From: Spizellomyces punctatus DAOM BR117
Taxonomy: Eukaryota > Chytridiomycota > Chytridiomycetes > Spizellomycetales > Spizellomycetaceae
Assembly: GCF_000182565.1 (NCBI RefSeq)
Contig: NW_015971537.1
Coordinates: 1,275,299-1,339,298, forward strand
Direction: 5' to 3'
DNA: 64,000 nucleotides
The notes below the pieces were generated by a model. It did no database searches. It worked only from the letters and a program-made list of their open reading frames with translations, and was not told where the DNA came from. The translations under genes and the position numbers were made by a program. Positions 15,384 to 28,293 of this stretch are shown here, in pieces; position 1 is the stretch's first letter, and every line of letters starts with the position of its first letter.

Positions 15384-18300
15384 TCATCGTCGCATATCCG
15401 CTCTTCGTCGCTGCACAAGCATTTCAATCTTTTCCACCAAATCCTTTTTCACATACGGTTTGACCATCACATCATCCATCCCCGCCTGCAGGGCTTTATC
15501 CAAATGTTCTCGTCGTGCATTACCGGTCACAGCAACGATAGGTATCCTCCATCGATTGCCATATATTTCCCGGATTTTGACGGTGGCTTGTAAGCCATCC
15601 ATAACAGGCATCTCGATATCCATCAGGATAATATCGAATGCTCGTTCCTGTCGTTGGAGTATGTCTATTGCTTCTGCGCCGTGATTTGCTACTTGGGTAG
15701 AATAACCGAGCGTTTCCAGTTGGCGTTTGAGAACTTTTTGGTTCACCATGTTATCCTGTTGATATGAAGCGGATAAGTAACCAGGTCCTGTACTTAAGAG
15801 TAAAAATTAATAGAGGGGGCCTTACCTCGACAATTAGGATACTGATCTTGACCTCTCCGTCGACCATCTCGGCAGGGTTGTTCTCAGGTGTCTGTGCTGG
15901 TAGCCGACTCGTCCAGCGGGATTGTGCCGCAGGCGGCTGGCTCGGCTGTCTACTACCAGTCGCTCCTTCCACCCCGATATCAGACTCGGCCCTCCTCTCG
16001 ACAGTTTCATACTTCACAAAGAACGTGAAAGTCGTCCCCTGGCCCTTGATACTATCTACACCGATATTGCCCCCTTGCAATTCCACTAGTCGTTTAGAAA
16101 TAAACAAACCCAACCCACTTCCGCCGAAATCTGCATAAGTTTTTGGACTTGCTTGTGCGAATCGGCGGAAAAGCATGGCCTGTTCTTCGGGAGTCATGCC
16201 AAGACCACTATCGGCTATCGTCACTTGAACATAAATAGCATTGGCAGAGGTAGCTGGGGAAGATGAAGGTACCGGAGCCGCGGGAACTTGGACTTTCAAA
16301 CGACAAACAAAATATTAGTTCCCATTTATGACCTAAAACGTATTCAGTAGTCTCACCATTTCTAATCGTCGCCGAGCTACTTGTACTCCTACTCGAAGAC
16401 AAACTCTGCATATCCGCCTTCTCATCATCCTCCGAGCCACTACTCACCATACCATCCCAAGCTGCACCTTTTGAACTTGGTTGGTTTGGCAAACTCGGTG
16501 GGGTTTCGCTGGCATCGAGGGTGACAACCACCTTTTTAACCTCAGCCTTTTCGGTAAACCGAATGGCATTGGTTAAGATGTTGATCATAATCTGCGCCAA
16601 CCGGGTCGGATCCCCTCGTACCCAGTCCACCGATAACGCCTCATAGCCAGTCCCAATGTTATATTGCAGATCAATATTCTTTAACTTGACTTCAGTGTCG
16701 AACATGCGTAGGACTTTGGTAATTTCTACCCGTGGTTGGAACTCGAGCTGGGCAAGGACCAAAAGGTTCATGCTGATCTTGGACATGTGCAGGACATCGT
16801 CCGCAATTTGTTTTTGATGTTGTGCACATAGTGTGATCGTTTCGACCGCTTCAAGATCGTTGATGACTTCCGCTCCCAACCATCTTGTCACCTTTTTCAC
16901 GCTCTGAATCATGTTATCTTTTGGCTTGGACGTTTGTCGTGTAACGGGGCTATTTGTAACGGGAGCTGATGCAGGAAGTTTTATATCTTCGACACTCTCG
17001 ACAGTTTTGTGCAATCCATCGACTTCTTTTTGTACTTTTTCAAGAGACTCATGCAGAAGATCGGCATTGTGGTATATGCCGTTGAGTGGGTTGCGCAATT
17101 CGTGGCATGTCATATCTATTTGACAAATCATGCCATCAGCTGTCTGCTGCAACACAATGAAACCCCTTTGAAACCAATCCAACAAAAAAACCTACCAATA
17201 AATAACTCTTGCTGCTTCTTGACCGCTTCCGCCTCCTCTGCTCTACGTCGCTGGTATTTTTCAGCCATTTCGAGTACATCAAGTCGCTCTTTTTCCAGTC
17301 GTTTCCGCTCAGTCACATCCGTACACGTCCCGATATGACCAACCGGATTCCCAGCCTCATCGTATTCGATCATCGTTGCGCCCAAACACCACCTCTCGAC
17401 GCCCGTTCGAGTATTTTTCCACCGGAATTCTATATTGCACTGACGTCCATTCATTGCGTCCTGCCAATGAAGTTGACAACGTTTGCGATCTTCAGGATGA
17501 ATGCTATAAATGGAGAATCAGCATTGACACACCAACGTGAGATAGCAGATTTTCCGTTTGCTATACCTTTCAATAAAGTTCACAGCGGCTGGATCCTTTT
17601 CCCTGTCGTGCATAGAGATTTCCCACCACTTGTCATTTGCATAGGTGATTTGTCCCTTCATATCTGACCGGAAAATTCCAACCGGGCTAAGGGATGCCAA
17701 CACCTTATACCTCCACTCACTCTCTGCCAGCTCCCTTGTTCTCTCATTAACCCTGCGCTCCAATTCAACCCTTAATTTTCCCAATTCCAAATGAGTATGA
17801 ACGCGAGCGACAAGCTCTTTGGCAGAGAAGGGTTTCTCTAGGTAATCGTCAGCGCCAAGCTGGAGCCCATCGACTCGAGCTTCCTCACCAGCTCGAGCTG
17901 AAAGTAATATCACTGGCAGCATTTTGCTTTCCGGGAGGGACCGAATCACCTTCAAGAGACCATAGCCATCCAATACCGGCATCATGACGTCGCTTACAAT
18001 GATATCGGGCATTTCCTGTTTTATTGCATCCAGTGCCTGTTGTCCGTCTGCAACGTCCGTCACGACCCACCATTTACTCAGCAAAGTCTTCACGTATCGC
18101 CGCATGTCCGAATTATCGTCGGCCAACAGCACCTTACTTCCGCGTGTTGTAGAAGGCACAGTATTGCTCGGGACACTGGATTCGGTAGAGTCTGCGGTAC
18201 TTGAATGTTCCGCCGTATCATCATCACTTAGCGAGAGCCATCGTTTGGCTTCCTCAACCATGGCGTACCCATACGATCTTTTCGATTCGATAATGTAATC

Positions 18301-21300
18301 AGACACATCCTCATTGGTCTCTGACAACCGATCTTGCGGAAGATGTGAGGTACCATATGGAAGAAAGACGGAGAATGTGCTTCCCTGCCCGTACACACTA
18401 CGTAACTCTACGGTTCCCCCATGTAATCGAACCAGCTCTTGTGTTAAAGCCAATCCAATACCACTGCCTTCATGGCTGCGCCCCTTCTGTCCGTCTACAC
18501 GATGAAACCGCTCAAAGATTCGACTGATTTCGTGGGAGGGAATACCAGTCCCAGTATCCTCGACCGCAAAAATGACTCCTGACTTGTCCTCGTTAGGGTG
18601 GAGACTCACTTTGATGCTCCCTTGAAGCGTAAACTTGAAAGCATTGCCGATCAGGTTCAGCACGATTTTTTCCCACATGTCACGGTCTACCCACACCGTG
18701 CGCCCGTCGAGCTCACAGTCAACTATATACTGCACTCCACCTTTCTCGATGGCGCTGCGGAACAAGCTAGCTAAATCCGCTGTGAATGTCACCAGATCCG
18801 TCTCCTTGAACGTAGCTTGCATGCGTCCGGCTTCAATTCGACTAAAGTCCAACAAGCTATTTACTAACTTTAGTAGCCTCTGAGCATTTCTATTAATCAG
18901 GTGAACGAGGTCCAGCTGTCTTTTATTGAGAGGTTGACTTCGTTCGCCAAGCAGATCATCAACAGGTCCAAGGATCAGAGTTAAGGGAGTGCGAAGTTCA
19001 TGGGAGACTGAGCTAAAGAACTGGTTCATGGCAAGTATTTTTTAGTATGTATATGAATATTTAATGCAAAGAGCTGCAAACGTACAGCAGTTTTCGCTCG
19101 ATCAATCATGGCGAGGGCTTCGGCTCTTTGATATTCTTCTTCGTAGGCCCTTACGGTTGCGATGCTCGTGGCCGTTTGACGGCATAGGAGTTCCATAAAC
19201 GTGCTAGGAAAAGCTTACAAATGAGCATTGAAATATCAGTAATTTTTCGCCGACAGCATACCGGTAGTCTTCATCGTACGGTCGTCTCGCACTCAATCCC
19301 GCCACAAGAACTCCCAATATATCATCGCCATCATTCGCCGTGATCGGACAGACAACTGTTATACGCGACTTCTCTCCCCATCCTCGGCCCTCAATTCCCC
19401 CAATCAGCTGTTGATCGTAAACCTCCACAACGGCTTTCTTTGCGCACGCTTCGTGGAACGGCCATATTTCATCCTCCGGGGGATCACCAAGCAAATCTAT
19501 TGTTACATTGTCAGGACTTGCACTGCACCCGTGCTCCACGCCCACAGCCGAGATCAATTTTAGTTTGTGAAGCTTGATATTTCCGGTTCGCGAGTTAGCT
19601 TGCTGCATTTTCGGTTGACAACCTGTATTATCGACGCTGCATGTATAGATGAACGCAAAGGTGATGTCATGGTGACTATCGTTCATGACATCTGCAGCTA
19701 TGGAACAGACTTCTGGGACAGATTTGGCCGTTGCTATTCAAAGTGCTTAGAAGTGAAAAGTATTGAGAAGAGAGAAATCGTTGCATACCAGTTCGCGCTC
19801 CAAACTCTCGCAGAGTCTTTAAGCGGCGCTCCGCAACGACTCGGCCTACAAAAGATTTACGTTGTAAGAGCCTAATCATAACATTCTCTCACAAATGCTA
19901 GAGGTTCCTCACCAGTAGCTTCAAAGGTCGGGTTTAACAATCCTCCGACCGAACCATCTTCTTGGCGTATGGGTACGTAGGACCACTAGATTGCGTAAAA
20001 GGTTATTAAGGCATTCATAAATAATTTATATTCATATCATACCGTATGATATGTCTCTTCCGGATATCCATTGCGAACCATAAAAAGTAAATGATCCTCA
20101 GAGTAACATCGCTCGCCTTGCATTACGCTCTGAGCCATTGGCTCCAACGTATCCCAAATCTAGGGGAAGGCGTCAAAGGTCAGCTCAGCTATCCCAATTC
20201 TCGTGTTCAATCACGGATGCATACCTCACTCCACGCTTCAGAGCCTGCCTTGCCGAAAAGCCATGGATGCTTTGATCCGGCAATTGGCTTGTATGCATCA
20301 TTGCTTAGCAAAAGCGGTGTTAGTAAGTAGCAAAGGGAATAGCTAAATGCATGCAATCCTATCTGCTTACTAGATGAGCACAAATTGTGGTCCCCACCAT
20401 ATCGCCATTGGGAACATGGAGCACATCGTGAGGGAAACAGCGGTGAGAAGGGACTGTGGCCATGACGAAATGCGACCCAATGGCGTATTGGACCAATCAA
20501 AATTGCGCAACATTTCACCCATTATTCCCCCGCCCGCCAAAGAGTCTGCAAACTGCAAAATAAACAATATATCAATACCATAATGTTTTGAGTTGGACCA
20601 CGAATGAAATCGCGATGCATCATGGGTAAAATCATCTTACCCTTGGAATAGTTTTCCACAAGTCATTCGACTCTGTAGAATCAATTCCTGAACCAGGATC
20701 CAGTCTTCCTTGATTGTCGGTTAGGTTGACAGACGATGATGAATGAACCCTTGGATAATTGGCGGTATCCTCATCACGAATTGTGTTGTCAGACGCAGAC
20801 GTTTGTGCTTGCGTCGTGAGATAATCCTTGCTGACTTTCGTCTCCGGTTGAACAGGTTCTTCAGTCTCCCGGTGCTCTATCGCCTGGGCACTCAAAACAA
20901 AGTAGCGCTCCTTGATGCAAGTGGCCACCCATTCAATCTCCAGCTTGATCGCTTGTGCTTGAATACGGTCGATTGCATCGGTGGAAATGATTTCGAAATT
21001 CTTGGCAACGCCAGTCTTCACTGTCATGGAACATGCCGCGGTGCGGAGATCTTTTAGTGTCGACGTGTAGTTGCCAGGTAACAGGTTTAAAGCCGGAACA
21101 CCAGAGAGATCTTGTCGCGAAAGTCTCGAAGAGGATGGCTGTAGAAGGTCGTAGAAGGCAGGGTTGGCATAGTTGAAAATAGGGTGGGTTTCGGCGTCTG
21201 AATAGGTGATAATGATGTAGGGTTGTGGGAGGACGTCAAGGTAGTCAGCCAAGTACAAGTCAGAGCTGATGTCCGCGTTGCCGACAACAGAGGCTGCCAT

Positions 21301-21434
21301 TTGCTGGATGCCCAGAATCCAGCTCTCCAAAGTAAGATATCGTCTGTCCAAATGGGTCAACCACGATTTGTGTACACGCCCCTGGTCGTTTGCAGAGTGT
21401 CTGGCAGAAAGATTGGCGATTTCCGCGGCTGCAC
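15384..21434 (-). CDS. Dual hybrid histidine kinase (PAS-like/GAF-HK-REC-PAS-HK-REC), 5' end uncertain
   Basis: Thirteen exons from high to low: 20641-21434, 20371-20552, 20225-20303, 20043-20159, 19913-19985, 19789-19845, 19262-19733, 19086-19203, 17567-19020, 17196-17503, 16357-17115, 15826-16292, 15384-15755. From the ATG at 21300 this gives 1705 residues. The order is: N-terminal sensor region, a PAS-like segment (SNTPLGRISSWPQSL), a GAF-like domain (about 390-550), kinase core 1 (H-box SHELRTPL near 593, N-box NLIGNAFKFT, G-boxes DTGTGI and GSGIGLAL), receiver 1 (phospho-Asp in VSDVMMPVLDG near 930), a PAS/PAC domain, kinase core 2 (CHELRNPLNG near 1178, NILTNAIRFT, DSGLGM, GSGLGLF) and receiver 2 (LMDIEMPVMDG near 1622). 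Every catalytic motif in both cores is intact. Coding sequence runs upstream of 21300 to a splice acceptor at 21435-21436, so one or more 5' exons are missing; a candidate lies at 21759. It should feed phosphate to an HPt protein and a response regulator or MAPK path. Confidence 0.9.
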
Positions 21435-22211
21435 CTAGAAGTTAGTCATGTGACTTGGATGACGTAAAATCCAGATCACCGGTAAGCCTGCTTAGTCAGA
21501 GCCTATGTATCCAACAGGTCCGCTCGCCGCCCACTTGGATTTCGGTTACGCCTACAATTTCATATCGCACATACCACGTGAGCGCACTTTTCGATCGGGA
21601 AAAGTTTTAAGGTTAAACTGCAATATGCCCTTTTGCGATGTAGATGAAATTGATACTTATGTCAGCAAGCAGATGGATGGACAAGACAAACACAAGGGCC
21701 AAGGTTGCTGTCAAGACCACTTGATAGCTCTTCCATTGATTTGCTAGTGCCAACCTCATGGCTTATACAAAAGGTCATCTGCTGCCGTGATCACTGGCGC
21801 CGAAGGTCTTGAAGACAGCAAAGACAACTTCGACAAAACGATGAAGAAAGGATTCACATCCAGTGTAGACAGCCGCAGCTTAAACATGGACGGGCGCCAT
21901 CTTCTAGGAGGAAATCAGAAATAACTTTGTTGACAGGCGACATCCAAATTTTGGCAGCCATTGTAAATTCAGTTTCTCGCTGATCAAGGATCCCTGATAC
22001 GTGGGGAATGGTGGTGATAATTACACATGTTTACTGACTATGTTAGTACTGGCTCTGGGTCGTTACGCCAACTCACATCCATCCAACTTCTGAACTAAAT
22101 ACAATTCAATTCCTTCTTGCAAGCTCTCCCTCCTAGTTTTTTGTAGTATAATGGAAACCACTTTTGTTCTCATTGCCTACACGTATTCTCGCGTGCCCAC
22201 AGTGCAACATT
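21435..22211. other. Region upstream of the histidine kinase; candidate first exon
   Basis: On the minus strand an ATG at 21757-21759, preceded by an in-frame stop, opens a 46-codon frame. It encodes a short polar start and then a strongly hydrophobic segment (VVLTATLALVFVLSIHLLA) like a signal anchor. A second stretch near 21566-21610 could be another small exon (FNLKTFPDRKVRSR) whose phase fits the acceptor at 21435. I could not find a clean donor that links the first two, so this 5' structure is tentative. From about 21760 to 22211 I see no gene. Confidence 0.4.
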
Positions 22212-24567
22212 TCACTTTGCACAACATCCATTCGTTTCCGCCAAAGCATTTATACTGTGCCGATCCGTTCCATCCCATCCCGCAGCCCCTTTCGCAGCCT
22301 CGGTCGGGGTGACGGAATAGCTAGGTGGCACATCCAAAGCTGGATTCCTGCGGAAAAAGTGCCTGGGTCTCAACAACACTGTCATTGGCTCCGCAGGCAT
22401 GATTGGGAAATCTTCAGGAGCTGGAAAGTGTGTCAGACCAAACGTGTGCCAGACGACAATATCCTCATTATCAATATTCTGGTCCGGGTTAGCCTGAATC
22501 CATTCCGTGAGACCTCGCGACGGGTCCCCTGAGGTTTGAGGGACGTGTCTGCCAGCCGGATGTACTTGAGCATCATCGTCTGTGGGAGGGTGTAGGTAAG
22601 ACACTAATATTCAAGAAAAAGATCCTGAGATCAACCTACACTTTGTGACATGCAGGGCATGTCTGGCAAATCCTGCACGCTTCCAGCATAAGCCACCTTC
22701 CTTTGGCATGAACTGAGGGACTTCTCGAGAAACAAGCTTATAAGATGCAGGTTTGCCTGAATAAGGGTGCAATTTTGACATATTGCATATATCCCAAGTC
22801 CTCGATGTACTCCCATCATAATCCGCGATGGCCTCCTTGACGGTGGTAAACTTTGTCTTTTGCGCGTAAAAGGCATTTCCGTATTTATTTTCCGCGGACC
22901 CAACTTCACCTGGTCCTCGCATAGCATCGACTTGCATCACAGTATTCTCATTACCGTCAATTTGGGGGTCCAAGCGAAGGCAAAATAGGTGCTGGTGATT
23001 ATGAGCCTAGGATGTTACGGAGCGTTAACACTTATTTACGGAAGGTATTATGATATTTTTTCCGCCAAACTTACATTAACACCAGGGTGAACTTCTGTTC
23101 CCCATCCTTTCGTATCTTCTCCAGGTGCCATCGCGTATGTGTTCAAGATGCCTGTCAACTTAATATCTAACTGTATCGTGGCATCCTGGTGGAATATCCA
23201 ATAAACACAATATTCATAATTGGCCGCCGTGAAAATCTGGGAGACCACCAGCTTGCGACCCCGAGTAACAATATACGAGCCATCTCGGAAATCTGTATGT
23301 TTAAAGAGGATTCCGTCATCCTCTTCATGGATACATATTGCGTTCTTCACCGTGATTGCAGAGCCGGCACGGTTCACAAATGCGGCATCGAGGTAATGAA
23401 TGGCCCCTTTGCAGTCGCAGCCGAGACTGTATTATCGTCAGGGAAGAGCCCAAATCACAAAAAAGATTGGATGACTTACGATAGCGAGTTCGTCATATAT
23501 CCAGCCCCATATTCACCCAGATCAAAGGCGTGCTTCCTCTGATGGGGATGCTCGGGATTTCCATAGGGGACGACCATCTCCGCCAAGCTGATCCGGTAAA
23601 ACATGGGCCGAACCTTGCCCTTGTCGTTGTAGGTAATGTTATGTAGCACTATTCCTTCCCGGTAGTTGAAGCCAATAACAAAATTGAAATTTTGCCAAGT
23701 AATGGCTCGTCCGGCCATCGAAAAGCTGACGCCTTCTGGTTGAGTAATGTTGAGCGTTTTAATATCTGTCCGATATCCACCATCTGCTTTAATGGCCTCT
23801 GGATGGTAATTGCTAGGAATTGTGTTGATGGGGCGACGCACAGGCGGAACATCAATGTGAATGATTTCTTGTGTTTCGGGGTTCACGATGGGACAAAAAT
23901 CGAGAGGAAAGGCGTATTGACAATCGTCAGGATGCGGTCGATAATACATTAAGGCCTGTTGGAGCCGGACTTTGTTGCCAAATCGCTCATCGTATCCGAT
24001 TGTCCAAGCTACGGAATACGAAATGTAAGAGCCAGGTTTCACTGGTGGAACTTTGAGAACTTACGGTCACAATAGACTTTATCCATGTCCTCTTTTGGAA
24101 TACCCAAGATCTCGCATTGGGCAATGACTTTTGGGTCCGAGCGCACGATTTTTTCTGTATTCTGTAAGTCTTCCATGGTAATCTGGTTTAAATAGGATAT
24201 AGCATCAAGTCTTCAATTTCGCATAATTGACATTCCCAGTTCTCCATACCGTGGGCTGTTGTCCCTCAATCGTCTCCCACTTTACGATTTTCCCATTCTC
24301 CAAATCCACAACCCCATCATATAAAAACCCCTTCTTATGCACAACTACCACTTCAGCTGCTCGCAGTGGGCGGTCCGCGTTTTCAGGATCCGCCAACCAT
24401 ATTAGCATGTCCTTTTTTTTGGGTTCTGAGAGGGTTACGGCATTGAAAGCCAGTTGGTCACCGTGCTCTTTCCGAACGATGGCGACCGCACACTCAATTT
24501 CGGCCAACGAGAGAGGATCAAATGGATGTGGGCGACCGTCATTCGCATAAAGATGGGATGTGACCAT
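22212..24567 (-). CDS. Copper-containing primary amine oxidase (topaquinone enzyme)
   Basis: Six exons (24232-24567, 24065-24182, 23480-24008, 23075-23426, 22640-23006, 22212-22603) give 697 residues, the usual length of fungal copper amine oxidases. The enzyme oxidises primary amines to aldehydes with release of ammonia and hydrogen peroxide, letting a fungus use amines as nitrogen source. Visible landmarks are the catalytic base Asp in IHYLDAAF (about 341), the topaquinone precursor Tyr in AANYEY (about 398), the copper-binding HNHQH motif, and the third copper His in THFPAPEDFP. The sequence resembles the peroxisomal Hansenula enzyme. There is no signal peptide and the C-terminus (GCCAK) is not a standard peroxisomal signal, so location is open. 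The first intron (24183-24231) uses a weak GTCAAT donor but is needed to keep the frame. Confidence 0.95.
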
Positions 24568-25756
24568 GATGAATACTGTCAACTAATGAAAAATAAAAAA
24601 CCTTATGGTGGTCAGAAGTTTGAGAACAAAGCCATGCTTTTATAGGCAGAGATTCCCTTTGCGAAGAGCATCTCATGTGATTTGCTATCTCAAGATCGCA
24701 CAAGAGGATGTCAAGATAAAGGTTTTGGAGTGTTTCCACACGCGTGTGTTATCGTTAATTAATTCATTGGCTTATCACGAAAGTCCCTAGAGTATATGCA
24801 GTCTCATCTTGATCATTCGCTTGCTCAATGATAGGTTCCCCAATTCTGGCACACATTTATCCAAAGAAGGAGATAAGTCCAATTTGGTGCAACGGATATA
24901 ACAGATGTATTTGGATCGAGTGCAAGATCGATATAACATGACGGTTATTGTTTTTAGTTCATTAACGATCTTCTGAACTAGATGGATTGTAAGTTTTTGA
25001 ACTGTTTTGGCATGAGATACGGACTTGGGGCTTTGAAACGAATGGCCACATCATGCTTTTAGGCTGATTCCAGGGAACAAGTTTGTGCAGATCTTGGCGT
25101 GCACCATCGTATATGACTCTGATTGCGGTTGCTACATATCGAGTGTTGCGGTACAGTCCTCGAGGGAGACATTGTTTTTTCTTTTGTAAATTTGTTCAAG
25201 CAGCGCATCACTCTTAGGTTTGGTTCGTCGCAAATGTCTTGTCTTTCTCTGCGGATTCGATCATTGTGTTTCAGTAACAAGTTCTTGGGGGCTTGTCATG
25301 CCCTTGAGGAGTTCACATTGGCTCAATTGCTCATCACGGCACTCCGACAACCATACATGCTCGTGACTTGGAGACCCAAAAACGTGCCTTCTTTTCTTGC
25401 AAATCGTTAGGAACCTGACGTCCTCAAGGTATCTGCCCGCGCCAGAGGGATGAAACTGTGAGTGTTTTTGTGATGCACCAGGGTTTGGATGTCCCGTCTG
25501 TTTTCGCGTACTGTGATTCAGCATCCAAGCAACCTTTCTGCATTCAACGGCGGACGTTTGTCCTTTTATATCGAATACTCAAGTATTGTTTAAGCAACCA
25601 TTTCGAGTTAGTCACATCTAAAGGTCATCGCGTGCGAATGATGAAATACCACGATGATGGCAGTGTCAGATTTGTAATTATATTAAATATAATAGCTGGC
25701 ATTTCGCTCCCCAAGTATTGGAATCAGTCATTCATCGCTCGATATCCAGCAAAAGC
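24568..25756. other. Intergenic region, nothing recognised
   Basis: Divergent spacer between the amine oxidase (-) and the NmrA-like gene (+), so both promoters should lie here. Only short chance frames occur on either strand. No RNA gene, repeat or mobile element is seen. Confidence 0.6.
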
Positions 25757-26982
25757 ATGTCCTCCAAGAAACTACTTGTCGTTTTCGGAGCAACTGGTGC
25801 TCAAGGTGGCTCTGTCGTCAGGTCAATCCTGAGCGATCCCAAAACTGCTGCAGAGTTCTCAGTTCGCGCCGTAACCAGAGACACGTCAAAGCCGAGCGCT
25901 CAAGCTCTTTCAAAGCTGGGGGCTGAGACTATCAAGGTATGCTGAATTGTCAGTTCCCTCCAGATGATATCTTTAGCGCATCTGATTGCGCCTTGTTCAT
26001 CCCTAGGCGGACTTGAAAGACAAGGCTTCTCTGCGATCAGCGCTCAAGGGCGCATATGCAGTATTTTCGGTAACAAACTATTGGGAGGAGCAAAGTGCAG
26101 AAGCGGAAATACAACAGGGGAAGAACGTTGCTGATGTCGCAAAGGTGTGCCCCGTTTAGGGTTTCAACGCCGATCATGCAGCCGCTAACATCTTTTACAT
26201 GTACAAAGGAACTCAATGTTCAGCACTTCATCTGGAGCAGTCTGTTGAATGTGACCAAACGTGAGTGCCATCATGTGAATGACACTATTGGAGAAAATTA
26301 ATTCACCGTCAGGTCCGCCATACTATAGTCTCCGGAGGGAAGCTCGATAAAGTCTTTCACTTTGACTCCAAAGCCGAGGTCGAAGAGTACATACGCTCTA
26401 TTGGCATCCCAGCTACCTTCTTTTTGGCTGGATTTTACATGAGCAATCTCTCCAGCGGCATGTTCCGGCCCGACCCAGATACGAAAGCGTACACACTCGC
26501 TTTCCCTGTACCAGCCAGTGCGCCCGTCCCCTTGCTGGATGCGGCAGCAGATACCGGAAAATTTGTCAAAGGCATTCTTCTTCATCGAGAGAAGACGTTA
26601 GGGAAACGTATTTTTGGAGCTACTGAGTACTACACACTCGAGCGGATAGTTGAAGAATTCAAGGCTGTTAAGCCAGAAGCAGGGAAAACTGCCAAATTTG
26701 TGCAAGTTTCCCCCAGCGTTTACAAAGAAAAAATAGCTTATACCGGAGCGCCGGACTTTGTACAGGAAGAAATGCTACAAAACATGCAACTGCTGGAAGA
26801 GTTTGGATATTATGGAAATGCAAGCCTTGACGAAAGTCATTCGGTACTTCTAGCATTCCCAGAAGCCTATCGTGAACGATTTCTAACGACATTTTGCAAT
26901 TTTGTTCTAGATCGTGAACGAGCCATTGACCACTTGGAAAGAATTTGCTGCCAAGACTCCAGATTGGGCAGACCTCAAGTGA
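25757..26982 (+). CDS. NmrA-like family NAD(P)-binding protein
   Basis: Five exons (25757-25936, 26007-26144, 26209-26260, 26329-26843, 26911-26982) give 318 residues. The N-terminus carries the Rossmann motif of this atypical short-chain dehydrogenase family ([17 protein letters not shown]). It is followed by AVTRD, the conserved FSVTNYWEE stretch, FIWSSL, and [17 protein letters not shown] with the motif typical of NmrA/HSCARG proteins. The relatives are redox sensors that bind NADP and regulate partners rather than act as enzymes; NmrA itself restrains a GATA nitrogen regulator. Whether this one is a regulator or a reductase cannot be told. In the third intron the first AG after the donor (26312) would give a stop, whereas the AG at 26327-26328 keeps the frame ([14 protein letters not shown]). 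The C-terminus ends [15 protein letters not shown], usual for the family. Confidence 0.9.
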
Positions 26983-28292
26983 TGACGTTGGTATATCGAC
27001 TTGTAAAAAGGTTCAGTAGGAAGACATTCTGGTTTAAGGAGCCAGGGATGGAAACATAGGGACAACATCGCCGGAGTCTACACAGTACTATACATTTATT
27101 TACTTGCGGATGGTGCTGTGTATTGGATAGTATGTTTGTACATAGGACATCTCATCATGAAAGTATTGAAGATATCTGTTTATGCCGGATTTTGCGCCGT
27201 TTTCTTATGCATTTATTTAAATTGCCAAAACAATGCTGAACTATCCTGGCTTGCGGGAAATATATACGGCACGATGTTCGCTCTGACTATCCAACAGTTT
27301 AGGCTTATTTGATAAGAAAGGGAAAGAATACGACAAGAAGACTGGAATCTGGCGAAAAGAAAACTGCGGGCTGAGTATAGCTCCATGCCAGTGTGAATAA
27401 TGCATGTTGATCTAGTGGTTTCTCTGAATTGGTTAAGGAATCTTCCGACGGAACATTCAAACTTTCACTGCGTGTTCACTTTTGAGTGTGCTTGACCTGG
27501 TTCTGGAATAGCAAAAGGCTGATGCAAATATAAACCACATTTGAGCGTATAGGTGCGGACCGTCATTGGCTTAGGTGATATCAAGTGACGGGGAAGTTGA
27601 GATCACATATTGATGTAGGCCCATCTGATACTGACCTAGGTTTTGCATAAAATCTGGAAGCGAATACAATTATCGCACTGGTGCATTTTGGAGACAAGGC
27701 ATTAAGCAATTCTCCTTGAACGTTGACAAAAGATAGAGGGCCTTTGGCAGCGACCTAAATTCACTAATATCAAAATGTACACCTCCTACATGTTAGGTCC
27801 AAGCCCAGCGAATGTTCCATATTTCAGTCGCGTTGTTCTACGCGGGCTTTTTACTGCAAGCGATCACAACTGTCAAAGGGCGTCCATCCGCTTTGACACT
27901 TACAGCACATACAAGGAGAATAGCAGGCTGTCGAGCAGCAGCCATGCTGGCGTGAGTAAAGCAATACCAGAACCCATGCTGTATACAACTCCTCCTCCCC
28001 ATGATATTGCTTGGTGGAAAATAATGGGAAATCATATCAGACTGGAATGCATAGGCTGGGGAGATTCCTGGATGTGGCCAAGAGATGTCGACCTACTTTG
28101 GGGCCGAACGCACATGAGGCCAAATTCCGCAGGGAACAGCAATTCCTATTTAGCGATTTCGTGGGTGATCGCTGCGCCCACGTGATCACGACATGTGTGA
28201 CGGCGATGGCAGTTCGATTTGAAATACGGTTTTCCTTGTTGTTCTCATCTTGGACTGACTCTGCAATAACATCTTGGACTGAACCTGCAATA
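26983..28292. other. Intergenic region between two plus-strand genes
   Basis: Contains the 3' region of the NmrA-like gene and the promoter of the aldo-keto reductase. A 136-codon open frame at 27775-28185 has no recognisable feature and is probably chance. A 24-bp tandem duplication sits at the right end. Confidence 0.55.
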
Positions 28293-28293
28293 A
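28246..28293 (+). repeat. Two perfect-length 24-bp tandem copies at a start codon
   Basis: Units 28246-28269 and 28270-28293 differ at only two positions (CATCTTGGACTGA..CTGCAATAA). The last base of unit 2 is the A of the ATG start of the aldo-keto reductase. The frame is open through both units, so they could also be translated as [16 protein letters not shown] if an upstream start is used. Confidence 0.85.

Noticed and set aside
25118-25832. Possible extra gene between the amine oxidase and NmrA-like genes
   Set aside because: The overlapping frames are under 125 codons, with no motif and no consistent splice structure.
27775-28185. Plus-strand 136-codon open frame upstream of the aldo-keto reductase
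   Set aside because: No recognisable motif, and the frame looks like chance translation of intergenic DNA.
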